A stretch of 64,000 nucleotides of DNA from Cytophagales bacterium (GCA_020403045.1 JADBYK010000030.1:18702-82701), one strand, 5' to 3'. Counted from the first letter of the stretch, positions 9,739 through 18,532 are shown. Program-made: numbers and translations. Notes: a model not told the origin generated them from the sequence alone.

Positions 9739-9765
9739 AGATGGTTTATTGTGTAAATTATAAGC

Positions 9766-10113
9766 ATGTATCACTTAGTCTACACAAGTGTCGCGGGGGA
9801 CTTGGTTTCTGATGCAGACTTGATTCAACTACTGGAGCAAAGTCGCAACTCAAACAAAAAGACAGAGGTGACTGGCATCCTTTTGTATATACAGGGTAAA
9901 TTTATTCAGGTGTTGGAAGGCGAAAAAACAGCTGTCAATAAACTCTATACTAAAATTGCCGGAGACGGCCGACATAAAAAAGTTACGATTGTGATTGAAG
10001 GTGAGTCGAAAGAACGAATGTTCAACCCAAACTATGCATTAGGAATGCATAGTTTGCCCAGGGGGTTGACGAATACTGACGGTACCGTCAGTATTTTCAA
10101 GGTTAAACCCTGA
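9766..10113 (+). CDS. Stand-alone BLUF-domain blue-light photoreceptor
   Basis: 115 aa. A BLUF domain binds FAD and senses blue light. The three key residues are at the expected spacing: Tyr6 (LVYTS), Asn30 (SRNSNKKTEV) and Gln48 (GKFIQVLEG), i.e. 24 and 18 residues apart as in AppA. There is no output domain, so it must act through a partner protein. The C-terminal dozen codons (GLTNTDGTVSIFKVKP) run over a perfect palindrome and the stop codon falls at the first bases of the repeat element at 10109, so the tail is repeat-derived. No covalent output enzyme (EAL, GGDEF) is adjacent. Confidence 0.93.
   Translation: MYHLVYTSVAGDLVSDADLIQLLEQSRNSNKKTEVTGILLYIQGKFIQVLEGEKTAVNKLYTKIAGDGRHKKVTIVIEGESKERMFNPNYALGMHSLPRGLTNTDGTVSIFKVKP
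10028..10056. repeat. Perfect hairpin inside BLUF gene
   Basis: Arms CAAACTATGCATT and AATGCATAGTTTG (13 bp, no mismatch) flank a 3-nt AGG spacer. It lies in the part of the BLUF gene encoding NPNYALGMHSL. The ATGCATT/AATGCAT core resembles the TATGCAAT stem of the repeat elements at 10109 and 63864. Confidence 0.8.
10072..10095. repeat. 24-bp perfect palindrome at 3' end of BLUF gene
   Basis: Self-complementary around the centre GGTACC, with arms AATACTGACGGT. The core CTGACGGTACCGTCAG differs by one base from the loop-end of the hairpin in the distant element at 63871-63908 (CTGACGGTACTGTCAG). It encodes the NTDGTVSI residues of the BLUF tail. It could also work as a transcription attenuator or protein-binding site, but no T-run follows. 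Confidence 0.85.
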
Positions 10114-10210
10114 CAATGAAAATCACCAACTTGGTTTTCTTACTTGGGGCTAAATCGTTGATTTTCATTCGTCAATTATGCAATAGAATTTCTATTGCAT
10201 AATCTGGGTT
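10109..10210. repeat. Dispersed palindromic element, copy D1
   Basis: About 100 bp, present in inverted orientation at 63864-63974. The shared part runs from CCTGACAATGAAAATCA to ATTATGCAAT without a visible mismatch, then comes a variable hairpin, then ATTGCATAATCTGGGTT. The element carries an internal hairpin (arms AATGAAAATCA / TGATTTTCATT) and the terminal one at 10175-10203 (arms ATTATGCAATAGAA / TTCTATTGCATAAT, 1-nt centre). It contributes the TGA stop of the BLUF gene. No ORF is inside, so it is non-autonomous. Confidence 0.85.
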
Positions 10211-10223
10211 CAAGGGATGGTCA

Positions 10224-10394
10224 ATGGGATTCAAGAAATTAGGGAGTCAGCAATTTGAGTCACTCTCGGGCTTTTCGGATATTGATGAGTTCTTCACCAG
10301 TAAAAGCGATAACGACCATACTAATCTAGTGCTCGTTTTTTTGAAACTATTTTACAAGAAAAACATAATAGATTATCACGAAGCAATTTTGTAG
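10224..10394 (+). CDS. Possible small hypothetical ORF downstream of D1
   Basis: 56 codons, below the track threshold, starting ATG GGA TTC AAG and ending TAG at 10392-10394. The translation (MGFKKLGSQQFESLSGFSD..., ending KNIIDYHEAIL) has a protein-like composition with acidic and hydrophobic stretches, and the frame is open from a TAA at 10200-10202 at the edge of repeat D1. I do not recognise it. It may be a real small protein, the tail of a gene cut by the repeat, or chance. Confidence 0.25.
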   Translation: MGFKKLGSQQFESLSGFSDIDEFFTSKSDNDHTNLVLVFLKLFYKKNIIDYHEAIL

Positions 10395-10417
10395 GTGGTA
10401 CAGAGTTAATTCAGCAG

Positions 10418-10642
10418 TTAGTGTAACTTCTTCCACCGAATGAACTCAATAACCGCCTGACCGAAAAGACTGATCCCTGAGTTAAACACGATCAGCGCAC
10501 AAGTTCCATAGGCAAACCATGGCTCGCCACTATATCGCTTAAATCCTGCATCTATAGCCATTGACAATCCTAGTCCTACAAGCATTAGCCCACTGCTTGA
10601 GAACAACCACCACTTTGTTTTCGGCTGAAGCTTAAAAGCCAT
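10418..10642 (-). CDS. Small two-helix membrane protein
   Basis: 74 aa with two hydrophobic helices (about residues 11-31 and 44-64) separated by a short loop GFKRYSGEPWFAYG. Its ATG lies 11 bp before the stop of the large upstream gene, so the two overlap and are probably translationally coupled. Small proteins of this form, with a basic N-terminus and a C-terminal RWKK, are common and unassigned. The tight linkage suggests a function tied to the 1573-codon exported protein. Confidence 0.75.
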   Translation of the reverse strand: MAFKLQPKTKWWLFSSSGLMLVGLGLSMAIDAGFKRYSGEPWFAYGTCALIVFNSGISLFGQAVIEFIRWKKLH

Positions 10643-13600
10643 CGTCTTCTTTCTTTTCCTCTTTTTTCTTCTCCTTCTTTTTCGCGGAAGAAGTACCGCT
10701 CGTTAAATCATAAGGTGCTTCAATTCCATAGTATTGTAACCTAAAACGGTTGACGAATGAAAGCGTTTCTTCGTCTGTTCCCGGAATGAAAATTAATTCG
10801 CCTATTTTGGCTTTGCTAGCATTTGTTTTTTTTGTGATCAGTTCATTGAATGGCTGATTGGCGGAATGAACCATTAAACGGTTGTCTTCAAAACCAAAGT
10901 AATACCACGATTCAGGCGAGGCCTTGAAAAAAACATGAAAGACGGGTGCGCCATCTTCATTTTTCCGAATTTCCATAAAGCCTTCAAAAGCTCCATTGAT
11001 ATCCAGCCGATTGCTGTTGCTAATACCGATTGTTCCCTCACTATAAAAAGCTTTTCGATCTTGTGACCACTTCAAATTGATATTGGAAAAAACGATAGGT
11101 TGAATTAAGCCTTGCACAGTGCCCAGCGAGAGATAACCTTGCTGCGATTTCTGTTCATAATCTTTTGTTATTCGTTCGCCAATCAGATTACTAATTTTAT
11201 ATAAGAGTTCAGTTTGATCACCAAGCCCTTCGGGAACACCTTCACTTTTTATGACTTCTAACAGATTATTAGCCATTAGCTGATACGCCATATCAGGAAT
11301 GGCCATATCGGCCATAATGAATGAGTTCATCTTGATTTCATTGGTAGTCAAACTCCCCGACCCGATGGCGGAAGCTGTAAGCTTAAAGCCATTGGTATTT
11401 TTGAAGAAGTTGATGGGCCCTTCAAAATTAACTTCTTGCTTCTCTTCATTGTAAGCAAATACTTTTCCTGAAAGTTTCTCGCCACTTGCTTTTTGGCGGT
11501 CTTCTATTTTAAATTGACTGCTTTCTTTATCAAAGAAGAGTGAACCACTTGGCAGGAAGAAATCTTCATCGCTTTCATCTTTTTTATCAAAGATAAAAGT
11601 AATGTAAAGGCTATTATCTTGCGCGAAATGTAAGCCCGCTGTGGCTCTTCGCCCTTCTTCGGTTACTGTTTTGTCGAAATCCAAGTAAATTTCTTTTTCA
11701 TCACCGTTTTGGTCATAGGCGAGCCAGGTGTTGTAGTTCTTTAACTTTTTTAGATCGAGCTTGACAAATCCTTTCAATTGCAATGCAGGTCTTGTAGCAT
11801 ACATCACCATATCGCCTTTGTAAAATATTCGAGGAGCCACCAAAATATTGTCTAAGTCAGCCACCGCTCCTTTACCAACGGTTTGTTGAGTTGCGTTGAT
11901 CGTATTTTTCTTTCGCGATTTTCCTTCAGGCGAAATAGCTTCCAAATGAAAATCAGTCATCTTAATATTAAACGTGTCGTTTATAGCATTGACATATTGA
12001 TAAGTAGCATAACCACTGAATTCTTTGCGCGAAATAATATCAACCACACCAGCCGTAAGTTTGTGGTAACCATTTAAAGTATCGAGGACAATCGTAGTAT
12101 TTTTGAGTTGCCCAATTTTTGCGTTTTCGAGAATTAAAACTTCATTGTTTTCGGGAGTAATCTTTGCATCAGCCACGATAATAAATGGAATTCCGCTAAC
12201 CTTCAATTGCTGCGTGGCAATGTCATACTCTGCTTTCTCTGCATTGAAGTGAAGTGAGTCTAATTCTTTTCGAGTGGTATAGAAATACGAATTCTCGATC
12301 GGCACGTCAGAGGCTTTATTCATCACAATCTTTTGTGTCTTTAAATCCCACTTTGCTTGTGGAATAGAGGTCTTGAATTGAGCATAAGGGAACTCAATGG
12401 CAGCTACACCTTCAATCTCCGGGCTAATGGTAGCCACACTTTTCTCTAGATCAAATTTCAATCGCACATCGCTTCCCGCCAACGCGGGTTTGTCGGGATT
12501 ACCCGTTTTTACTTCGAAACGAGCATGTCGCGCGCCAAAATCCATGGCTGCAAACGTCAGCTCTTTCGATGATACCTCTGACCCTCGCGTACTTAGTTTT
12601 CCACTTCCGGTAAGCCCGGTTTTGGCAACCGTCACTATTCCTGTGAGTGTAGCAGTGTTTTTATAAAATGAAAATGGCTCTCTTGAATTTTTTAACCTGA
12701 AACGATCTTGCTTGGGGAACCATTTCATTTGATAATCACCAAAGGTTGCCTGCGGGAAAGTGACGTTGCCAATTTGTTTTTCATTCAACTCGCCCGATTT
12801 CCCTCTAGATAAGACAGAGTCCGGGTAGAAAACAAAATCATCAGATATTAGCTTTGCCGTTAGGTATTCAATACGGCCGTTGGCACGAAGGCCAGAGTTG
12901 TCCAAGTTTAACTCGCCAAAAAGCTTCCCCTCGCCTTGGTATACATTGTATCCTTTGTTAGGCACCAGATGGCTAAATCCCAATGACTTGTCAGGCATTG
13001 TATGTAATTTTTCTTCGAATGGTGGGAACATCCCGCTAGAAAGGAATTTTCCCTCAAAACTAATTGCTCCCGGATCTGCATCGTTTAGGCTATCTAGTTT
13101 AAAAGGTGGAATAACGAAGAAAACCGATTTATCATAAACGCCATCAAGCACTTCCTGGCGATCAAAATAAATGACTCCCCCGGCTGTTGCATCTAGTCTT
13201 GGATAATTTGGCACTTGCACTCGACCAGATTTATTATCAGGGCGATTGATAAAAAGTGTTCCGGACGTTTTGTTAGCACTGGCCTGTAGTCCTCCAGCAA
13301 CGGCTGCAGTTGAGTCCGCTCCTACTAACGAATTGTTTACACGCCTACGTGTGCCATTTTTCTCGGTCACGTAAAAGCGAATAGAGTCTATGTGATTTAG
13401 ATTGACAAAAAAACTATCGTACTTAATTGTAAAGTCTTTTCCAGTGATCTCAAAGTTCCCGGCATTGATGGTTCCATTAAATTTGATATCGCGGTTTTGG
13501 AGAAAAGTGATGACGCTGCTATCGGGTTTAATCACCACATTGAGAGAGTCGCTCACATTGAATTCTTCAATACCATTCACGATCATAGATCCGTTCGACA

Positions 13601-15326
13601 GGCTAATTGTAGCGTTGGGTGTCGTCCCGGTGTACGATAATATCTTGAAATTATCGTAGTCAACCTTTCCTTCCTTTGCGTCTGTGAAATGCATGGCCTT
13701 GTCTTTAACATAAACAGCACCGGTTCTGGATTGGTAAAGAATCATTCCTTTTTGAGATAGAAAATCGGCTGCCATCTTGATTTTTTCTAGATTCCCTTTG
13801 GCTGAAGCTAAGTCAAATACAGAAAATTTTTGAGAGTTGATTTTTTTTGCAAAACCAGTGAACAGTTGCAGAGGATTATATCCAAAGGTTGGGTTTGCAA
13901 GTCGTTGAAAATCATCTTCGTCAAAGAAATCATGTGATTCAATGATCATTGGCGCAATTCCGCCACTGCCTTCGATGGAAAGCATAATACTATCAGACTT
14001 TAGGTCCCATCGGAGTACGTCTACATTAAAATCAATTCCAAAGAAGGAGGATGAGAAAGGTGCTTTGCGTAGAGATGATCCATCTTTAGAAATGATAATC
14101 TTTTGTTTTGCTCTATCAATGCGTACCTCCGAAGAAGGGTGAAAAATTGAATCATTTCCCTGGTAAATATTCACTTTCGCATTAACAGAATTAATTAAGG
14201 AGTCTTGGAAAGAAATGGAATAGGATTGCATTTCAAAACGCTTGTCAGCATTGCCCAGAATTGCTAGTGTAGAGGGCCCCCCGCTAATAGAAATACTGTT
14301 TGTATTTTTCCCTGCCAAACTAAATCCACCCGTGAAGTTAATAAACTCACCTAGGCCTAGGATAGATACGTTGTTTTCATATGATTTAAAACTAGGATAT
14401 ACAGCTGTGGCTTTTGATTTGTGATAGATACTGTTAAATTCAAATTGGCCGGGAATTCGACCTTGTAACTTTCCGAGGTAAAGAAGCTTCCCCTGTTGCG
14501 CCAGAAGATACGGCCGTGTGGTTCTGAAACTGTATTTGTTGAATTCGTAGTTTACCGAGTCGGGCGAAAGACCCGCACTACGCCAATCAAATTGACCCCG
14601 CTCACCTACAAATAATTGATCTCGCAGCGAAAATGTACCATTGGTATTTTTGAGAAAGGCGGAATCATAAAGGGTAATAAAATTGAGTGTCACTTTTGAG
14701 AAAACGATCGCTGCTCCCGATACTTCAGGTTGTACAATAGGCTGCTTCCAGGGTATACGTGAAATCGTATCTGTCGCTGTAGGCGGAATATAGTTTTGTG
14801 AAGTGTCGCTTACAATTACTTTGGGCTCGAGGTAGGCAAAAGAATAGTCATCGTCTAATGCTTTGAGGCGAAAATATCTCTGAAAATTAAGCGCGTGATG
14901 CTCAAAGAAATCGCGGCTTTGCTGAAACATGGTATTTGCCTGATTGCTACTCTCTTTTGCAATGACTTTGTCAACAACTTGAAGAAAGTTGCGAAAGCGG
15001 TCGAGGTCCAATTTTTCAACCGACTGGGTGGCCACAATCGCTGCATAATAGTTGACAAAATGTGGGCGCAGTTTATAGCCCTTCTTTTTCATCAAATTAG
15101 CTTGCTTCTTAATTTGGGTTTGTTGAACGGGGCCAATCGTTGCCCACACCGAGCCAAACCCATCGCCAACCGCCATTACGTCTACCAGCTTGGTATTATT
15201 TAGTAGAACCCGAATACTGTCAGGAAATGTCAGTTGTTGGATAGGCTCTGTTGGATTGCCCTTTTGAGCAAAAGCAAACAGCGGTAAACCAATTGCCAGC
15301 AATAAGACCGAGATAGATTTCTTCAC
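10632..15326 (-). CDS. Very large exported beta-rich protein of unknown function
   Basis: About 1564 aa from the GTG at 15326, which gives MKKSISVLLLAIGLPLFAFAQ, an ideal signal peptide; the track start is a TTG at 15353, nine codons upstream. The mature part has no motif I recognise. It consists of many alternating short beta-prone segments (for example in GTINAGNFEITGKDFTIKYDS), reminiscent of beta-helix, OstA/LptD-like jellyroll or AsmA-like architectures, and ends with a highly charged tail AKKKEKKKEEKKEDDGF. Proteins of this size and style occur in Cytophagales near the outer membrane, but I infer localisation only from the signal peptide. A small membrane gene is coupled downstream. Confidence 0.85.
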   Translation of the reverse strand: MKKSISVLLLAIGLPLFAFAQKGNPTEPIQQLTFPDSIRVLLNNTKLVDVMAVGDGFGSVWATIGPVQQTQIKKQANLMKKKGYKLRPHFVNYYAAIVATQSVEKLDLDRFRNFLQVVDKVIAKESSNQANTMFQQSRDFFEHHALNFQRYFRLKALDDDYSFAYLEPKVIVSDTSQNYIPPTATDTISRIPWKQPIVQPEVSGAAIVFSKVTLNFITLYDSAFLKNTNGTFSLRDQLFVGERGQFDWRSAGLSPDSVNYEFNKYSFRTTRPYLLAQQGKLLYLGKLQGRIPGQFEFNSIYHKSKATAVYPSFKSYENNVSILGLGEFINFTGGFSLAGKNTNSISISGGPSTLAILGNADKRFEMQSYSISFQDSLINSVNAKVNIYQGNDSIFHPSSEVRIDRAKQKIIISKDGSSLRKAPFSSSFFGIDFNVDVLRWDLKSDSIMLSIEGSGGIAPMIIESHDFFDEDDFQRLANPTFGYNPLQLFTGFAKKINSQKFSVFDLASAKGNLEKIKMAADFLSQKGMILYQSRTGAVYVKDKAMHFTDAKEGKVDYDNFKILSYTGTTPNATISLSNGSMIVNGIEEFNVSDSLNVVIKPDSSVITFLQNRDIKFNGTINAGNFEITGKDFTIKYDSFFVNLNHIDSIRFYVTEKNGTRRRVNNSLVGADSTAAVAGGLQASANKTSGTLFINRPDNKSGRVQVPNYPRLDATAGGVIYFDRQEVLDGVYDKSVFFVIPPFKLDSLNDADPGAISFEGKFLSSGMFPPFEEKLHTMPDKSLGFSHLVPNKGYNVYQGEGKLFGELNLDNSGLRANGRIEYLTAKLISDDFVFYPDSVLSRGKSGELNEKQIGNVTFPQATFGDYQMKWFPKQDRFRLKNSREPFSFYKNTATLTGIVTVAKTGLTGSGKLSTRGSEVSSKELTFAAMDFGARHARFEVKTGNPDKPALAGSDVRLKFDLEKSVATISPEIEGVAAIEFPYAQFKTSIPQAKWDLKTQKIVMNKASDVPIENSYFYTTRKELDSLHFNAEKAEYDIATQQLKVSGIPFIIVADAKITPENNEVLILENAKIGQLKNTTIVLDTLNGYHKLTAGVVDIISRKEFSGYATYQYVNAINDTFNIKMTDFHLEAISPEGKSRKKNTINATQQTVGKGAVADLDNILVAPRIFYKGDMVMYATRPALQLKGFVKLDLKKLKNYNTWLAYDQNGDEKEIYLDFDKTVTEEGRRATAGLHFAQDNSLYITFIFDKKDESDEDFFLPSGSLFFDKESSQFKIEDRQKASGEKLSGKVFAYNEEKQEVNFEGPINFFKNTNGFKLTASAIGSGSLTTNEIKMNSFIMADMAIPDMAYQLMANNLLEVIKSEGVPEGLGDQTELLYKISNLIGERITKDYEQKSQQGYLSLGTVQGLIQPIVFSNINLKWSQDRKAFYSEGTIGISNSNRLDINGAFEGFMEIRKNEDGAPVFHVFFKASPESWYYFGFEDNRLMVHSANQPFNELITKKTNASKAKIGELIFIPGTDEETLSFVNRFRLQYYGIEAPYDLTSGTSSAKKKEKKKEEKKEDDGF

Positions 15327-15502
15327 AAGCGAAATGGCTTGAAATGGCAACAAAAATGGTCAACAATCAACGGCATAATAATTTTGGCCACTCCCCGTCC
15401 ATCAACAGTCAGGTACTTGACCTTAAAAGTAAATATTAAGAGATGAAAATTCGGAAATAAATACCGAAAGTTCTAATGTGCAATAACGAATGGAAGAGGC
15501 TA

Positions 15503-16330
15503 TTATTTTCGTAGTAGTAGAGACGCCCAACCTTCTTTCTCATCTCGTTTCTCTTCATTCAGCCCATACCGAATGGCTTCAGCATTTAGATCAGTAATAT
15601 CATTGGTATAAAACCCGCTCAGTAGTAGTATCCCTGAAGGTGCAAGGTAGCTCGCATAGGCAGCTATTTCCTGAAGAAGTACGTTTTTATTGATATTGGC
15701 TAGAATGATTTCAAAAGCGCCCAAAGGTTTGATTTCAGCAATCGTTCCTTGATGGATTTCAATGTTGGAGCACACGTTGTTTTCAATATTCTCTTTGCCA
15801 TTGATCACGCTCCATTCATCAATGTCAAAAGCTACGATTTCTTTTGCCTTTCGTTTGGAAGCCATGATAGACAATATTGCAGTGCCACATCCGGCATCCA
15901 TTACGCGCTTGTTGGAGTGATCCAGATCAAGCTGGTTTTTGATCATCAAATAAGTAGTTTGGTGGTGCCCCGTACCAAAGGACATCTTGGGCGTTATGAT
16001 GATTTCGTAAGGATAGTTTCCTTCAACTTTGTGAAACTCGGCTCGAATTAAGCAGCGATCATCTACAATAATTGGTTCTAGACTTTTTTCCCACTCCTCG
16101 TTCCAATTTTGCTTCTGGATTTTATCCCAGTAGAACAACAGTGGATTTACTAACTTATATTTTTCTTTTACCTCTTCAAATAGTTGCTCATTAAACTTTC
16201 TTTCTTCGACAAAGGCCTCAAACCCCTTGTCGTTTTCCATAAACGTGTCAAAGCCAACTTCCGCAATTTCAGCCATAAGAATTTCTGAAAACTCCGGATC
16301 ACAAACTACTTGAAGGCGGGTGTAATACAT
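15503..16330 (-). CDS. prmA: Ribosomal protein L11 methyltransferase
   Basis: 275 aa. Trimethylates ribosomal protein L11 with SAM. An N-terminal substrate-binding domain (MYYTRLQVVCDPEFSEILMA...) is followed by a class I methyltransferase domain with PKMSFGTGHHQTT, motif I VMDAGCGTAILSI, the acidic residue of AFDIDEWSV, and IILANINKNVLLQ corresponding to the NPPY-like motif IV of PrmA. Length is normal for the Bacteroidota form. It lies 100 bp downstream of tpiA on the same strand, likely in the same transcript. Confidence 0.95.
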   Translation of the reverse strand: MYYTRLQVVCDPEFSEILMAEIAEVGFDTFMENDKGFEAFVEERKFNEQLFEEVKEKYKLVNPLLFYWDKIQKQNWNEEWEKSLEPIIVDDRCLIRAEFHKVEGNYPYEIIITPKMSFGTGHHQTTYLMIKNQLDLDHSNKRVMDAGCGTAILSIMASKRKAKEIVAFDIDEWSVINGKENIENNVCSNIEIHQGTIAEIKPLGAFEIILANINKNVLLQEIAAYASYLAPSGILLLSGFYTNDITDLNAEAIRYGLNEEKRDEKEGWASLLLRK

Positions 16331-16430
16331 ATCTAATTCGATGATTCGTTGATGTACTGATTTGTTGAATAAAGCCTGTTAACTCAATTTCGATGGAGTT
16401 CTATCATCACCGAATTAACAAATTATCGAA

Positions 16431-17189
16431 TCAAATTGCCTTTACAATTTCCACAAACTCTCTCGATTTAAGCGAGGCGCCTCCGACTAAGCCGCCATCT
16501 ACATCCGCGCAAGCGAAAAGTTCTTTGGCGTTGTCCGCTTTAACACTGCCGCCATATAGAATTGAGATTTTCTCGGCTGTTTCCGAACCATATTTTCCAG
16601 CAATATGCCTGCGAATAACAGCGTGCATATCCTGAGCTTGCTGTGAAGTGGCTGTTTTACCCGTACCAATTGCCCATACGGGTTCATAAGCGACCACTAC
16701 TTTTTGGATAGCTTCCTCAGGCAAGTGAAATAAACTCTCCTCAACCTGTTGCTTTACCAATGCTTCATGGGTTCCTTTCTCACGAATTTCTAACGGCTCT
16801 CCGCAACAAAAAATAGGTGTAACGCCATTGGCCAGTGCTTTGTCTACTTTAGTGGCAAGCAATTTTCCATTCTCTCCAAAATACTGTCTGCGTTCGCTGT
16901 GGCCGATGATTACATAAGGGATAGCCATTGATTTTAGCATGGGCGCAGAGACTTCTCCGGTGTAAGCACCGCTATCGTGCTCGCTACAATTTTGTGCGCC
17001 TACTTTTATGGACGAGTTGCCCAATTGATGTTTAACCGGCACGAGATATGGAAAGGGAGTACACAAAATGGTGATCACATTTCCTTTTACTTCATCGGCT
17101 ACCATGCCCATCAACTCTGCCGTTAAGATGTGTGCTTCTTCCAAAGTCTTGTTCATTTTCCAGTTGCCGGCTACTATTTTCTGACGCAT
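16431..17189 (-). CDS. tpiA: Triosephosphate isomerase
   Basis: 252 aa TIM-barrel enzyme interconverting dihydroxyacetone phosphate and glyceraldehyde 3-phosphate in glycolysis and gluconeogenesis. Catalytic Lys in AGNWKMNKT (Lys11), catalytic His in VIIGHSERRQYFGE, catalytic Glu in VVAYEPVWAIGTGKTAT, and phosphate-binding loop ILYGGSVKADN and GGLVGGASL are all present. Full length. It starts 21 bp downstream of the DUF6702 gene and precedes prmA, so a DUF6702-tpiA-prmA operon is plausible. Confidence 0.98.
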   Translation of the reverse strand: MRQKIVAGNWKMNKTLEEAHILTAELMGMVADEVKGNVITILCTPFPYLVPVKHQLGNSSIKVGAQNCSEHDSGAYTGEVSAPMLKSMAIPYVIIGHSERRQYFGENGKLLATKVDKALANGVTPIFCCGEPLEIREKGTHEALVKQQVEESLFHLPEEAIQKVVVAYEPVWAIGTGKTATSQQAQDMHAVIRRHIAGKYGSETAEKISILYGGSVKADNAKELFACADVDGGLVGGASLKSREFVEIVKAI

Positions 17190-17210
17190 AAAAAGGATAA
17201 GGTTTAAGGG

Positions 17211-17816
17211 TTATTTTTTTTCGAATACAAATTTCTCGGATGGACTGGATGAAGTAAGGCGAGCACTCTTCACCGGACTTTTGAAAGTGACATGCACCAG
17301 ATTCGATTGGTCCTCATGCGTTGCCATAATAGCATCATTAAAAACCTCGAGTGTTTTTATTTTTTTTATGCCCTCTATTTCGATGTAAGCAACTAAGGAT
17401 ATGTCTTCGCGTTCCACAGCCAAGAACATAAGCTTGCACCATTTGCCGTCTAGTTTAATCTTAAAATGTTCAGTGAGATAATTGATTACCAGTTGTTGGG
17501 TGGTAAGGCCATTCTTTGGTTCCAAAATATCAAGTTCGGCCTCTTTGCGCTGTGAGCGGATCGAGAGTTCTAAGTCATCGATGAACAAACGGGAAGTAAT
17601 TTGAAGCGCTTTGTCTTTCTCGCTATAAGTGATTTCGGTAACTGAAATGTGGATAGGATGGATGGATTGCCTCAAGCTACAAGCCTCAAGCTGCAGGCAC
17701 TCTTGGGGTGAAAACTCGCAGCGTGTGACCAAATGCTCATAGCCTGCAGCTTGCAGCCTGCAGCTTGCAGCCAACGCGAGACAGAGATAAAAATATTTTC
17801 CAAAAGGTACTGTCAT
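17211..17816 (-). CDS. DUF6702 family protein with repeat-derived insert
   Basis: 201 aa. The mature part beginning HPIHISVTEITYSEKDKALQ fits DUF6702, small exported proteins of unknown function in Bacteroidota. The N-terminus has a short hydrophobic segment (FYLCLALAA) but, between it and HPIHIS, about 35 residues rich in Cys, Leu, Gln and Ala that are encoded by a GC-rich direct/inverted repeat (17669-17772). In relatives the signal peptide joins directly to HP.H. The frame is kept. HupE/UreJ-like and M1 peptidase genes, which often accompany this family, are encoded divergently next door. Confidence 0.85.
   Translation of the reverse strand: MTVPFGKYFYLCLALAASCRLQAAGYEHLVTRCEFSPQECLQLEACSLRQSIHPIHISVTEITYSEKDKALQITSRLFIDDLELSIRSQRKEAELDILEPKNGLTTQQLVINYLTEHFKIKLDGKWCKLMFLAVEREDISLVAYIEIEGIKKIKTLEVFNDAIMATHEDQSNLVHVTFKSPVKSARLTSSSPSEKFVFEKK
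17669..17772. repeat. GC-rich direct and inverted repeat inside DUF6702 gene
   Basis: Two blocks: tandem 14-nt units GCCTCAAGCTACAA-like at 17669-17698 and GCCTGCAGCTTGCA at 17742-17772. The blocks are inverted relative to each other, pairing CAAGCTGCAGGC with GCCTGCAGCTTG over 12 bp around a ~43-nt loop. It translates in frame as ASCRLQAAG and QLEACSL-type peptides. Composition differs sharply from the flanking gene. Confidence 0.8.
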
Positions 17817-17888
17817 TGACTCGTAAAATTACCCCTTATTGTCCTAATTCAAAATTAGCTTTATACTTGCATGTTTCAATCGCGTGCA

Positions 17889-18470
17889 ATGAGTGAATTC
17901 TCTCTTTATTTCGGGCTAGGCAAAGACCACATTTTAGATTATGTAAATGGATATGATCATATCTTGTTTGTGCTTGCTTTGTGTGCAGTTTATCTCACCC
18001 GCGATTGGAAAAAGATACTTATTCTAGTCACTGCATTTACTATTGGTCACTCCATTACATTGGCATTGGCCACACTCAACATTGTCTCCGTCAATGCTCA
18101 ACTTATAGAGTTTTTGATTCCGCTCACCATCTTTATTACGTCCGTTTCAAACCTTTTTAAGAAAGAAGTGTTGACAAACGAAAAAGGATTTCAAGTTAAT
18201 TATCTATTTGCCGTTTTCTTTGGACTTATCCACGGGTTAGGTTTTTCCAATTACCTGCGCGCAATTCTGGGCAAAGACCAGAGCATTCTGTCACAGCTAT
18301 TGGCCTTTAATCTGGGCTTGGAGTTCGGCCAAATAATAGTGGTAGTTATTTTCTTAGTCTTTAGCTTTCTTTTGGTCGATTTCTTAAAAGTAAATCGAAG
18401 AGACTGGAAATTAGTTTTATCTTCTGCCATCGCTGGAATAGCATTGATACTGATGAAGGATCGGCTTTAA
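17889..18470 (+). CDS. HupE/UreJ-family membrane protein
   Basis: 193 aa from ATG 17889 (the track ATG at 17871 adds six residues). Six or so hydrophobic segments with the conserved start GKDHILDYVNGYDHILFVLALCA, then TAFTIGHSITLALA and FGLIHGLGFS, whose His residues in the membrane are the hallmark of HupE/UreJ proteins. Relatives are linked to nickel uptake for hydrogenase or urease, but no such enzymes are here; in Bacteroidota this subgroup sits with DUF6702 and M1 peptidases instead. Metal transport is thus an inference from the family. Confidence 0.9.
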   Translation: MSEFSLYFGLGKDHILDYVNGYDHILFVLALCAVYLTRDWKKILILVTAFTIGHSITLALATLNIVSVNAQLIEFLIPLTIFITSVSNLFKKEVLTNEKGFQVNYLFAVFFGLIHGLGFSNYLRAILGKDQSILSQLLAFNLGLEFGQIIVVVIFLVFSFLLVDFLKVNRRDWKLVLSSAIAGIALILMKDRL

Positions 18471-18532
18471 AAGAAACTATAAGTAATACCAAAATTCTGA
18501 CTTCTAAAATTCTAAATTCTTTTACATTAATT

